Of a stretch of DNA of 43,585 nucleotides, positions 7,891-15,494 are shown piece by piece; the first letter of the stretch is position 1, and each line of letters begins with the position of its first letter. The notes under the pieces are model-generated. The model had not been told where the DNA came from, made no database searches, and was given only the letters and a program-made list of their open reading frames with translations. The stretch is from assembly GCF_013185065.1 (NCBI RefSeq), contig NZ_JAAVTO010000017.1:1-43585 (forward strand), written 5' to 3'. Made by a program: the position numbers and the translations under genes. The DNA comes from Adlercreutzia sp. ZJ473 (GTDB lineage: Bacteria > Actinomycetota > Coriobacteriia > Coriobacteriales > Eggerthellaceae).

Positions 7891-9318
7891 TTACCGCTCG
7901 GCGATGGGCTTGTACTCCCGGCGCGTCGTGTGGGTGTTCTTGTACGCGGGGCGGATGATGCGCTTGCCCGCGCCGATCTCCTCGAAGCGGTGCGCCGCCC
8001 AGCCCGCCATGCGCGCGCAGGCGAACAGCGGCGTGTAGAGGTCCTCGGGAATGCCCATCATGGAGTACACGAAGCCCGAGTACATGTCCACGTTCGCGCA
8101 CATCGTCTTCTTCGTGCCGCGCTCGCGCACGAGCACCTCGGGCGTCAAGCGCTCGATCGCGCACAGAAGCTCGTACTCGGCCTCGTACTCCGTGCCGCGA
8201 GCGAGCTGCTCGGCGAAGCGCTTGCAGATCACCGCGCGCGGGTCGGACAGCGTGTACACCGCGTGCCCCATGCCGTACACGAGGCCCGTCTTGTCGTACG
8301 CCTGCTTGTTCACGATGCGCGCGAGGTAGGCCGCCACCTCGTCGTCGTTGTCCCAATGCTCGACGTTCTCCTTGATCTCGGCCTGCATGGCGCGCACCTG
8401 GTGGTTCGCGCCGCCGTGGCGGTGCCCCTTGAGCGAGCCGATGGCCGCCGCGTACGCCGAGTACGGGTCGGTGTCGGCCGAGGACAGCACGCGCGTGGTG
8501 AAGGTGGAGTTGTTGCCGCCGCCGTGCTCCGCGTGCAGGCACAGCATGATGTCGAGCATGCGCGCCTCCTCGCCGGTGAACTGCCGGTCGGAGCGCAGCA
8601 TGGACAGGATGGTCTCGGCGCTCGACTGCCCCGGGATGAAGCGGTGCATGATCATGGACTCGTGCTCGTAGCGGGCGCGCTTGGAGTAGTACGTGAGCAC
8701 CATGATGCGTGGCAGGCGGCTGATCAGCGACAGCGCCGTGTGGATCTCGTGGCTGGGCGTGCGGTCCTCGGCGTGCTCGTCGTAGGCGTACAGCTGCAGC
8801 ACCGAGCGCGCGAGCACGTTCATGATGTCGGGCGGCGTGTCGCGCATGAGCATGGAGCCCGTGAAGCCGTCGGGAAGCTCGCGCTGCGAGTCGATCACCT
8901 CGATGAAGCTCTTGAGCTGCGCCTGCGTGGGCAGCTCGCCCATGAGCAGCAGGTAGCACAGCTCTTCGTAGCGGAAGCGCTGGCCGGAGATGTGCTCGCC
9001 CAGAAGGTCGTACAGCTCGTAGCCGCGCAGGCGCAGCGAGCCCTCGTCGGGGCGGCGCTCGCCGTCGCTTATCACGTAGCCGTGCACGTTGGAGATGTTC
9101 GTCATGCCCACCAGCACGCCCGTGCCGTCGGCGTTGCGCAGGCCGCGCTTGACGTCGTAGCGCTCGTAGAAGCTCGGGTCGATGCGGTTGACGTCGCGGA
9201 AGTTGTCGTACAGGCGCACGCGGCGCGCCTCTTCCTCGCTGATCTCGATGGGCTCGACCTCGTCAACGCTCGCAGGGTTCACCACGCGAATGGGCGTCTC
9301 GTCAATAAGCAGCGCCAC
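7891..9318 (-). CDS. gltA: Citrate synthase
   Basis: 475 residues. Condenses acetyl-CoA with oxaloacetate to make citrate. The catalytic region is intact: LCLHAEHGGGNNST (first active His, about residue 260), GHRHGGANH (about 298), GMGHAVYTLSDPRA (second His, about 347) and VDMYSGFV (catalytic Asp, about 409). The start is GTG at 9318 behind a strong AAAGGAGG. In an anaerobic coriobacterium it probably serves the oxidative branch to 2-oxoglutarate and glutamate rather than a full cycle; this is inference. Methylcitrate synthase activity cannot be excluded, but no propionate genes are nearby. Confidence 0.93.
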   Translation of the reverse strand: MALLIDETPIRVVNPASVDEVEPIEISEEEARRVRLYDNFRDVNRIDPSFYERYDVKRGLRNADGTGVLVGMTNISNVHGYVISDGERRPDEGSLRLRGYELYDLLGEHISGQRFRYEELCYLLLMGELPTQAQLKSFIEVIDSQRELPDGFTGSMLMRDTPPDIMNVLARSVLQLYAYDEHAEDRTPSHEIHTALSLISRLPRIMVLTYYSKRARYEHESMIMHRFIPGQSSAETILSMLRSDRQFTGEEARMLDIMLCLHAEHGGGNNSTFTTRVLSSADTDPYSAYAAAIGSLKGHRHGGANHQVRAMQAEIKENVEHWDNDDEVAAYLARIVNKQAYDKTGLVYGMGHAVYTLSDPRAVICKRFAEQLARGTEYEAEYELLCAIERLTPEVLVRERGTKKTMCANVDMYSGFVYSMMGIPEDLYTPLFACARMAGWAAHRFEEIGAGKRIIRPAYKNTHTTRREYKPIAER

Positions 9319-9345
9319 GGCGGCCTCCTTTCGTCTTTTCTCGCA

Positions 9346-9374
9346 ATTCTACCGAAGCACGGGGCGGCCTTGCG
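9346..9374 (-). promoter_or_regulatory. Probable citrate synthase promoter
   Basis: TAGAAT (minus strand, 9351-9346) lies about 27 bases before the GTG start and upstream of the AAAGGAGG site. The -35 region is poor (GCAAGG at 16 bp). Confidence 0.4.
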
Positions 9375-9533
9375 CCAACCCATAACTTGCGCAGCAAAAA
9401 ACCAGCTTGGCGTAACGCGGCCGAAACGTTTCCGCAGACGGGGAGAAGCGGGCGCGCGTAAACCGCCGCCTCCGACCCACGCCCGCCGACACTCAACGGT
9501 AACGAATGCGAGGAAATCTTCACAAAATAACGG

Positions 9534-9562
9534 TTGACTTACCCACAGGGGGATGTTTTAAT
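9534..9562 (+). promoter_or_regulatory. Promoter of tRNA-Arg
   Basis: TTGACT (9534-9539), 17-bp spacer, TTTAAT (9557-9562): a near-consensus vegetative promoter 20 bp before the tRNA. Confidence 0.85.
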
Positions 9563-9582
9563 ACTCCTTGCTGTTCGGAAGT

Positions 9583-9659
9583 GCGCCGTTACCTCAGCTG
9601 GATAGAGGGACTGACTACGAATCAGTACGTCGGGGGTTCGAATCCCTCACGGCGCACCA
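9583..9659 (+). tRNA. tRNA-Arg(ACG)
   Basis: Acceptor GCGCCGT/ACGGCGC, D-arm CCTC…GAGG, anticodon stem-loop CTGACTACGAATCAG with anticodon ACG, T-arm with GGTTCGAATCC, discriminator A and an encoded CCA (9657-9659). The A at position 34 is the target of TadA, which is encoded at 4626-5153. Confidence 0.97.
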
Positions 9660-9675
9660 CTTTTTCAGCAAGCAG

Positions 9676-9714
9676 AACCCGCAACGACTGACATTCAGCA
9701 CGTGCGGTTTTTTT
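9676..9714 (+). terminator. Terminator after tRNA-Arg
   Basis: AACCCGCA pairs with TGCGGTT (one bulged C), with inner CTG/CAG pairing, and runs into a seven-T tract. Confidence 0.65.
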
Positions 9715-9776
9715 GTATCTGAACGAGAAGGAGTCGTACTTGAAGGTTCGAAAATCGAAGCCTCACAGTATGTAAC

Positions 9777-9813
9777 CTTCCGACTTCCCTCCCTTCGCGT
9801 CGGCAGTCGGAAG
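9777..9813 (+). other. Inverted repeat in the leader of the MgtE-like gene
   Basis: CTTCCGACT (9777-9785) and AGTCGGAAG (9805-9813) form a perfect 9-bp stem with a 19-base loop, 72 bases before the ATG of the PRC-barrel/MgtE_N protein. It could be a regulatory RNA element or a protein-binding site. I do not recognise it as an M-box or ykoK-type magnesium riboswitch. Confidence 0.4.
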
Positions 9814-9885
9814 ACGACTGCGGCGACATGACCTGCGCCAGCGCGCGCAAGACTCATGCCATTCAACACGTAAGGGACTTATCAC

Positions 9886-11253
9886 ATGCTCTATCTGTCG
9901 CAAATGGCGGGAAAGCCCGTCGTTGACCAGTCAGGCGAGAAGATCGGCACGATCTCCGACCTGGCCATCTCAACGGGCGAGGTGTTTCCGCGCATCACGA
10001 GCCTAGCCTTCCAGGGGCCGGGCAGAGTGCCGTTCATGATCTCGTGGCGCAAGTACGTCGACAAGTTCGACGAGGACGGCATCACGCTCTCCGTCGACGC
10101 GCACGACATCCGCTTCAGCTACCTGCAGCCCAACGAGGTGCTGCTCGCGCGCGACCTGCTCGACCGCCAGATCGTGGACACGCAGGGCATGAAGGTCGTG
10201 CGCGTGAACGACCTCAAGCTGTCGCAGTCGGGCACGCAGCTGCGCCTGCTCGGCGCCGAGGTGGGCGTGCGCGGCATCCTGCGCGGCCTGCACCCGCTCA
10301 TCGAGCGCGGCGTGGTGGCGGTGGCGAAGCTGTTCAAGAAGCGCATCGACGAGCAGATCATCGCGTGGAACTACATGGACCTGCTCGACCGCGACCTCTC
10401 CAAGGTGCAGCTGTCCGTCACGCACCGCCGCCTCGACGAGCTGCACCCCGCCGACGTGGCCGACATCCTCGAGCAGCTCGACCCCCAGCAGCGCGCCGCC
10501 GTGTTCGAGCACCTCGACGACGCGCGCGCCACCGAGGCCATCTCCGAGATGGAAGACGAGCTGCAGGCCGAGTTCATCGACGACCTGGACGACGCGCGCG
10601 CCGCCCGCCTCATCGGCGACATGGACCCCGACGACGCAGCCGACATCGTGCGCGACCTCCCCTATGAGAAGGCCGAGACGCTGCTGCGCCTCATGGGCAT
10701 GGAGGACGCCACCGAGATCCGCCGCCTGCTCGGCTACAAGGACGGCACCGCCGGCGGCATGATGACCACGCAGTACGTGGCCTGCCCCGTCGACACCACG
10801 GTGCGCGGGGCCATCGAGGCGCTGCGCGAGCTGCCCGAGGACCATCCCACCGTGCACTACGTGTACGTGACCGACGACTACGACAAGCTCGTGGGCGTGC
10901 TGTCGCTGCGCACGCTGGTGCTCACCGACGACGACACGCCCCTGCGCGACGTCATGTACGACGAGATCATCTCGTGCGGTCCGAGCGAGACCGAGGAGGA
11001 CGTCGCGGCCGACATCTTCAAGTACGACATCCCGGCCATGCCCGTGGTGGACGAGCGCGGCGCGCTGCTCGGCATCGTCACCACCGAGGACGCGTGGGAC
11101 GCCATCGAGGACGACGTGTCGAGCGAGAAGACGCAGGCGAGCCTGCTCAAGGGGATGGGCATCGCGCTCGCGGCCCTCCTGTTCCTGACGCTCTACACGC
11201 TCACGCTCATCCAGATACTCGACGCGACCGGCTTCCGCGGCTTCGGGGCGTGA
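9886..11253 (+). CDS. PRC-barrel / MgtE_N / CBS domain protein
   Basis: 455 residues. Two PRC-barrel-like halves fill roughly residues 1-160. An MgtE intracellular N-domain follows (LHPADVADILEQLDPQQRAA onward, about 184-275), then a CBS pair (about 280-415) and a single membrane helix near the C-terminus (about 424-446). It lacks the five-helix Mg2+ channel of true MgtE, so it cannot transport by itself. In MgtE, the N and CBS domains bind Mg2+ and close the pore. The gene is four bases upstream of the NRAMP-related transporter, so it most likely senses Mg2+ and controls that partner; this is inference. AAGGGA precedes the ATG. Confidence 0.88.
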   Translation: MLYLSQMAGKPVVDQSGEKIGTISDLAISTGEVFPRITSLAFQGPGRVPFMISWRKYVDKFDEDGITLSVDAHDIRFSYLQPNEVLLARDLLDRQIVDTQGMKVVRVNDLKLSQSGTQLRLLGAEVGVRGILRGLHPLIERGVVAVAKLFKKRIDEQIIAWNYMDLLDRDLSKVQLSVTHRRLDELHPADVADILEQLDPQQRAAVFEHLDDARATEAISEMEDELQAEFIDDLDDARAARLIGDMDPDDAADIVRDLPYEKAETLLRLMGMEDATEIRRLLGYKDGTAGGMMTTQYVACPVDTTVRGAIEALRELPEDHPTVHYVYVTDDYDKLVGVLSLRTLVLTDDDTPLRDVMYDEIISCGPSETEEDVAADIFKYDIPAMPVVDERGALLGIVTTEDAWDAIEDDVSSEKTQASLLKGMGIALAALLFLTLYTLTLIQILDATGFRGFGA

Positions 11254-11257
11254 TCGC

Positions 11258-12640
11258 ATGACGTTCAGCGGGAAGAAGCTCGGGCGCCTCTCCGACATAG
11301 CGCGCAAGCCGAAGGCGACGCCGGCCGAGCTCAGCAAGGAGGCGGCCGCGGGCACGGGTGCGGGTGCGAGCAGCGCAGGCGCGGGCGGCGCGGAGCAGGC
11401 GCCGGCTGAGAAGTCCAAGAGCAAGCTCTGGCTCGTTCTGGCGGCCATGGGCCCCGGCATCATCACGGCCATGGCCGGCAACGACGCCGGCGGCATCTCC
11501 ACCTACTCCACGGCCGGCGCCACCTTCGGCTTCGGCACGCTGTGGGTCATCCCCATCATGTGCGTGCTGCTCATCGTGGTGGAGATCACCGCGGGGAAGA
11601 TGGGCGCCGTCACGGGCAAGGGGTTCGCCGCGCTCATCCGCGAGCGCTTCGGCATCCGCCTGACCGCGCTCGCCATGCTGGCGCTGCTCGTGGGCAACGT
11701 GGCCACCACGTTCTCCGAGTTCGCGGGCATCGCAAGCGGCATGGAGATGTTCGGCGTGTCGAAGTACGTCTCGGTGCCGGTGGCGGCGTTCGCCGTGTGG
11801 CTCCTGGTGGTGGGCGGCTCGTACAAGCGCGTGCAGAACGTGTTCCTGGCGTTGTCGCTCGTGTTCGTCACCTACATCGTGGCGGCGTTCATGGCGCAGC
11901 CGAACTGGGAGGAGGCCGCGCTGGCCACGGTGGTCCCGCACCTGCAGGGCCAGGCGAGCTTCATCTCGCTCGTCATCGCCATGGTCGGCACCACCATCGC
12001 ACCGTGGATGATGTTCTTCTCGCAGAGCAACGTGGTGGAGAAGGGCCTCACGCCGAAGGACCTGTTCTCGCAGCGCGTCGACGCGGTGTCGGGCACCATC
12101 GCAGCGTGCCTGGTGGCGTGGTTCATCATCGTGACCACGGGCGCGGTGCTCTTCCCCGCCGGAATCCAGATCGACAGCGCCGCCGACGCCGCCCGCGCGC
12201 TCGCCCCCTTCGCCGGCCAGTACGCCGAGGCGCTGTTCGCCATCGGGCTCGTGGCCGCGTCGTTTCTGGCGGCCTGCGTGCTGCCGCTCACCACGGCGTT
12301 CGTGATCTGCGAGGCGTTCGGCTGGGAGGCCGGCGTGTCGTTCAAGTGGAAGGAAGCGCCGCTGTTCAAGAGCATCTTCACGTTCGTGATCGCGTTCTCC
12401 GCGCTCGTGGTGCTCATCCCGAACATCAACCTGCTGTCGGTGATGCTCACCGCGCAGTTCGTCAACGGCGTGATCCTGCCGGTGCTGCTGGCGTTCATGG
12501 CGATCATCGCCGCCGACAAGCACGTCATGGGCGAGTTCCGCTCGAAGCTGGTGTCGAAGGTGCTGCTGTGGGCCACCGTCGTCGTCGTGGCCGCCCTCAC
12601 CGTGGCCCTCTTCGTGATGCAGCTTCTGGGGATGGCGTAA
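11258..12640 (+). CDS. NRAMP-related divalent-metal (probably Mg2+) transporter
   Basis: 460 residues: an Ala/Gly-rich cytoplasmic N-terminus of about 60 residues, then the SLC11/NRAMP fold with about 11 helices. In classical NRAMPs the metal site is DPGN in helix 1 and MPH(N) in helix 6. Here helix 1 reads AGNDAGG (Asp kept, Asn replaced by Gly) and helix 6 reads TTIAPWMM (Met replaced by Ala, His by Trp). Loss of that Met is the mark of NRMT proteins, the Mg2+-selective NRAMP branch characterised from Eggerthella lenta. I therefore favour Mg2+ (with Mn2+ possible) over an iron or manganese importer. It is co-transcribed with the MgtE_N/CBS protein. Confidence 0.88.
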   Translation: MTFSGKKLGRLSDIARKPKATPAELSKEAAAGTGAGASSAGAGGAEQAPAEKSKSKLWLVLAAMGPGIITAMAGNDAGGISTYSTAGATFGFGTLWVIPIMCVLLIVVEITAGKMGAVTGKGFAALIRERFGIRLTALAMLALLVGNVATTFSEFAGIASGMEMFGVSKYVSVPVAAFAVWLLVVGGSYKRVQNVFLALSLVFVTYIVAAFMAQPNWEEAALATVVPHLQGQASFISLVIAMVGTTIAPWMMFFSQSNVVEKGLTPKDLFSQRVDAVSGTIAACLVAWFIIVTTGAVLFPAGIQIDSAADAARALAPFAGQYAEALFAIGLVAASFLAACVLPLTTAFVICEAFGWEAGVSFKWKEAPLFKSIFTFVIAFSALVVLIPNINLLSVMLTAQFVNGVILPVLLAFMAIIAADKHVMGEFRSKLVSKVLLWATVVVVAALTVALFVMQLLGMA

Positions 12641-12645
12641 GGGGG

Positions 12646-12663
12646 CGCGAGCAAAAGCTCGCG
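12646..12663. terminator. Hairpin between convergent genes
   Basis: CGCGAGC, AAAA loop, GCTCGCG, six bases after the transporter stop and facing the end of the Rrf2 gene. There is no T-run, so termination would be weak. Confidence 0.35.
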
Positions 12664-12744
12664 GGGATAAGTCGCAGGGCGCAGACTTGACGCAGGGCGC
12701 AGCGCGAGCGGACGCGCGCGGCAACAGGACGCGCCCCCTCCCCC

Positions 12745-13137
12745 TTATTCGAACAGCTGGTCGAGGGTCATGCCCTCGAAGTAGGCGACGTAGCTCTCGA
12801 GCACGCGCTCGTAGGCGCGGCGCACGTCGGGCGCGATCGCGGCGTTCGCGCGCTGGTCGCGACGCATGCGCGTGGAGTCCTTCGCATCCTCGTCGAGCGC
12901 CTCGATCACCTGCAGAAGCGTGATCTCAGAAGGGTCCTTCGCCAGGCGGTAGCCGCCGTTCTTGCCCGGGCGCGCCTCGATGATCCCCGCGTTGCGGAGA
13001 AGCTGCGCGAGCTGGATGAGGTAGTCGCGCGGAATGGACATGTCCTGCGCGATGTCGCGCGACGAGCAGGTTCCCCCCTGCGCGGCAAGGTACAGAACGG
13101 CGCGCAGCCCGTAGTCTGTCGAGGCCTTGAGTTGCAC
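12745..13137 (-). CDS. Rrf2-family transcriptional regulator
   Basis: 130 residues with the typical start MQLKASTDYGLRAVLYLAAQ, the HTH region SSRDIAQDMSIPRDYLIQLA and the wing KNGGYRLAKDPSEITLLQVI. The three cysteines that hold the Fe-S cluster in IscR/NsrR are absent (the region after about residue 90 reads KDSTRMRRDQRANAA), so it is not a classical Fe-S sensor. GTG start at 13137 with TAGGAGGG upstream. Downstream of the symporter gene on the same strand but 200 bp away; the target is unknown. An AACG/CGTT dyad at 13149-13160 may be its own operator. Confidence 0.85.
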   Translation of the reverse strand: MQLKASTDYGLRAVLYLAAQGGTCSSRDIAQDMSIPRDYLIQLAQLLRNAGIIEARPGKNGGYRLAKDPSEITLLQVIEALDEDAKDSTRMRRDQRANAAIAPDVRRAYERVLESYVAYFEGMTLDQLFE

Positions 13138-13148
13138 AGCACCCTCCT

Positions 13149-13160
13149 AACGTAAGCGTT
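13149..13160 (-). promoter_or_regulatory. Possible Rrf2 autoregulatory dyad
   Basis: AACG-TAAG-CGTT dyad beginning 12 bp before the GTG start and overlapping the ribosome-binding region. Short, so it may be chance. Confidence 0.25.
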
Positions 13161-13345
13161 TGGAAAGACTGTACCTGAGAAGAGCCCCGCAGCCGGCTGC
13201 GCGCCGCAGGTGTTTCTAAGTTGTAAGCAAGGGCGCAGTTCGCGAAGGGCAGGCGCGGGCTAGGGCGGGCGCCGCATTCGCGCCTGCCGCCCGAGCCCGC
13301 CGCCCGCGGACGCCCACTGCCCGCAGGCTCCCTCTTCGCTTCGCG

Positions 13346-14896
13346 CTAGCTCGCGGCCGTCTCCGCCTCGAGCTCGCGCTCGTACTCGCGGTCGGTCGCG
13401 CCCTTCACGCTCGGCGGCTTCACGTCGAACGGGACGCTCGGCGTCACCAAGCTCACCAGCGGCACCACCGCCAGCGACAGCAGCATGCACAGCGCGCCGC
13501 AGTTGATGGGGCTCGCGATGAGCGGCGTGCCTGCGAAGCCCATGCCCATGTTGACGGCCGTGAGGCCCACGCCGATGACGAACGAGCACCACACCGACGC
13601 CTTCGAGATGCGCCCGGAGTACAGGCCCCACAGGAAGGGGCCGAGGAACGAGCCGGCCAGCGCGCCCCACGAGTAGCCCATGAGCTGGGCGATGAACACG
13701 ATGCTCGAGTGGTACTGCAGGAGGGCGATGGCCGCCGACAGCACGATGAACACCACGAGCAGGCCGCGCATGCACACGAGCTGCCTCTTCTCGGACATGT
13801 CCTTCACCACGTTGCCCTTGATGAGGTCGATGGTCAGCGTCGAGGACGACGTGAGCACCAGCGACGACAGCGTCGACATGGACGCCGACAGCACGAGCAC
13901 GATCACCAGGCCGATCAGCACGTCAGGCAGCGTGGAGAGCATGGTGGGGATGATGGAGTCGTAGATGGGCGTGCCGTTGGCGGCGTACTCGATCTGGTCG
14001 GCGTACAGGCGCCCGAAGCCGCCGAGGAAGTACGAGCCGCCGGCCACCACGAACGCGAACAGCGTGGAGATGATGGCGCCCTGCTTCACCGCCGGGCCGC
14101 TCTTGATGGCGTAGAACTTCTGCACCATCTGCGGCAGGCCCCACGTGCCGAGCGAGGTCAGGATGACCACGCCGATGAGGTTGAACAGGTCTGGCCCGAA
14201 GAAGCTGATGAACGCGCCTTGCATGTCGGTTCCCGGCGCCTCGATCTGCGAGAGCGAGATGACCGCCTCGGAGAAGCCGCCGTTGCTCATGATGACCGCC
14301 ACGATGACCGCCGTGATGCCCAGGAGCATGACGATGCCTTGGATGAAGTCGTTCATGACCGTGGCCATGTAGCCGCCGACCACCACGTACACGCAGGTCA
14401 CGATGGCCATGCCGATCACGCACACGTCATAGGGCAGGTTGAACGCCATGCCGAACAGACGCGACAGGCCGTTGTACACGCTCGCGGTGTAGGGGATGAG
14501 GAAGACGAAGATGATGGCCGCGGCCGCGATGCGCAGGGCCTTCGACTGGTAGCGCTTGCCGAAGAACTCCGGCATGGTCTGCGCGCCGAGGCGGTGCGTC
14601 ATCTCGCGCGTGCGGGGGCCGAGCACCCACCATGCCAGAAGCGAGCCGAGGATCGCGTTGCCGATGCCCGCCCACGTGGCCGCCAGGCCGTACTTGAAGC
14701 CGAACTGCCCCGCGTAGCCGACGAACACGACGGCCGAGAAGTAGCTGGTGCCGTATGCGAACGCGCTCATCCACGGGCCGACGTTGCGCCCGCCGAGCAC
14801 GAACCCGTCCACCGTCGAGGTGGTCTTGCGGCAATACAGGCCCACGCCCACCGCGATCGCGATAAACACGAGGACCAGGAGGATCTTTACTGCCAT
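13346..14896 (-). CDS. Sodium:solute symporter (SSS family)
   Basis: 516 residues, about 13 membrane helices, LeuT-like SSS fold. The start MAVKILLVLVFIAIAVGVGL, the FVLGGRNVGPWMSAFAYGTS loop after helix 1 and the GGYMATVMNDFIQGIVMLLG helix are typical of the pantothenate/proline/solute symporters; the Na+-binding serines near VLSASMSTLSSLVLTSSSTL are present. The true substrate cannot be told from sequence. ATG at 14896 has GAAGGAAAG upstream; the longer open frame to 15013 has no start support. The gene lies downstream of a leader ORF and intrinsic terminator with no promoter in between, so its expression probably depends on read-through. The Tyr/Trp codons of that leader hint at an aromatic substrate, which is inference only. 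Confidence 0.88.
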   Translation of the reverse strand: MAVKILLVLVFIAIAVGVGLYCRKTTSTVDGFVLGGRNVGPWMSAFAYGTSYFSAVVFVGYAGQFGFKYGLAATWAGIGNAILGSLLAWWVLGPRTREMTHRLGAQTMPEFFGKRYQSKALRIAAAAIIFVFLIPYTASVYNGLSRLFGMAFNLPYDVCVIGMAIVTCVYVVVGGYMATVMNDFIQGIVMLLGITAVIVAVIMSNGGFSEAVISLSQIEAPGTDMQGAFISFFGPDLFNLIGVVILTSLGTWGLPQMVQKFYAIKSGPAVKQGAIISTLFAFVVAGGSYFLGGFGRLYADQIEYAANGTPIYDSIIPTMLSTLPDVLIGLVIVLVLSASMSTLSSLVLTSSSTLTIDLIKGNVVKDMSEKRQLVCMRGLLVVFIVLSAAIALLQYHSSIVFIAQLMGYSWGALAGSFLGPFLWGLYSGRISKASVWCSFVIGVGLTAVNMGMGFAGTPLIASPINCGALCMLLSLAVVPLVSLVTPSVPFDVKPPSVKGATDREYERELEAETAAS

Positions 14897-14992
14897 TGAC
14901 TTTCCTTCTTCTTGTGCGCGCCGCGTGGCGGCGCATGGTCGAACAGGTCTTTCTTGGGAAGGCGCACACGACCTCTGCCCCGAAACGAGTGC

Positions 14993-15026
14993 AAAAAAAT
15001 AGCACCGGGGCAAAACCCGTGTGCTA
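14993..15026 (-). terminator. Attenuator terminator upstream of the symporter
   Basis: On the minus strand the stem TAGCAC(A)CGGG / CCCGGTGCTA, with one bulged A, is followed by seven Ts (14999-14993). Its first three bases are the TAG stop codon of the leader ORF. The symporter start is 97 bp further on. This is a strong terminator placed inside the presumed leader of the symporter message. Confidence 0.85.
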
Positions 15027-15206
15027 CCAATATCGATAGTATCGCTGGGAGATCTGGGCGCAGGACGACTTCTGAGCGAAGTGCTCGCTCATGATGGCCT
15101 GCTCAGCTTCGCCGGTACACTTCTGCGCGAAGTGCTGCGTCATGATGGCGCATCCGTCGACGCTCGCAATGCCGGTATGTCCTTTCAGGGAAAACATGTC
15201 GTTCAC
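15024..15206 (-). CDS. 60-residue leader peptide with Tyr/Trp-rich end
   Basis: The frame starts at GTG 15206, six bases after a TAATAT -10 box, so the message would be leaderless; an ATG at 15197 is an alternative. The peptide contains two copies of a motif, AIMTQHFAQK and AIMSEHFAQK, 17 residues apart, and four cysteines-spaced segments including SSCAQISQ. It ends RYYRYW-stop. Each repeat contains an ACTTC/GAAGT hairpin in the RNA. The stop codon is the base of an intrinsic terminator, and the SSS symporter follows. This is the layout of a ribosome-mediated attenuator. I do not recognise the peptide as a known family; a secreted signal peptide or bacteriocin-like role is the less likely alternative. 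Confidence 0.6.
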   Translation of the reverse strand: MNDMFSLKGHTGIASVDGCAIMTQHFAQKCTGEAEQAIMSEHFAQKSSCAQISQRYYRYW

Positions 15207-15212
15207 TTTACC

Positions 15213-15241
15213 ATATTAAAGCGCTCCGCGGGAGAAGAAAA
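15213..15241 (-). promoter_or_regulatory. Promoter of the leader ORF/symporter unit
   Basis: TAATAT (15218-15213 on the minus strand) with a weak TTTTCT at 17 bp. Only GGTAAA separates the -10 from the GTG start codon. Confidence 0.55.
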
Positions 15242-15266
15242 TGCGAAGCGCTGACGTGCTTCGCAT
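15241..15266. other. Hairpin just upstream of the leader promoter
   Basis: ATGCGAAGC (15241-15249) pairs with GCTTCGCAT (15258-15266); on the minus strand it is followed by TTTTCTTCT. It may be a terminator isolating the promoter from the repeat region, or part of the interspersed repeat family. Confidence 0.4.
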
Positions 15267-15272
15267 CCCCTG

Positions 15273-15398
15273 TGTCATCCTGAGCGCAGCGCCCGCAGGG
15301 CGCGGAGTCGAAGGACCTGGTCGCAAGCCAAGTGGACATGCGGGCGCGCCGCGCCCGGAACCAGATCCTTCGACTCGCTTCGCTCGCTCAGGATGACA
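15273..15398. repeat. 126-bp interspersed inverted-repeat element
   Basis: The outer arms are TGTCATCCTGAGCG (15273-15286) and CGCTCAGGATGACA (15385-15398). A second pair, GAGTCGAAGGAcCTGG (15305-15320) and CCAGaTCCTTCGACTC (15361-15376), lies inside, with a CGGGCGCG/CGCGCCCG palindrome in the centre. Half copies occur at 16873-16929 and 36752-36805, with end fragments at about 15415, 17226, 17250 and 36866. It codes for nothing and looks like a REP/MITE-type repeat. Confidence 0.85.
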
Positions 15399-15494
15399 TG
15401 AGAGACGATGCTCTCTCTCGGGATGACACGAGGGAGGGCATCGTAGCGAAGGGGGTCATAGAGAACTATTCGAAATCTCGATCTCCGCGTTCTA

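Noticed and set aside
7654-9537. Long plus-strand frame (627 codons) opposite citrate synthase
   Set aside because: Val/Arg/His/Leu-rich translation, a known artefact of the antisense strand of a GC-rich gene; citrate synthase motifs on the other strand are decisive.
9660-9885. Magnesium riboswitch (M-box) before the Mg2+ genes
   Set aside because: Only a simple 9-bp stem-loop is visible and the leader is too short and lacks the conserved M-box cores as far as I can see.
10003-12724. Two ~500-codon minus-strand frames opposite the MgtE_N/CBS and NRAMP genes
   Set aside because: Composition dominated by Val/Leu/His/Arg/Gly with no recognisable fold; the coding strand is clear.
12745-13137. 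IscR/NsrR Fe-S regulator
   Set aside because: The three cluster cysteines are absent; only the general Rrf2 label is supported.
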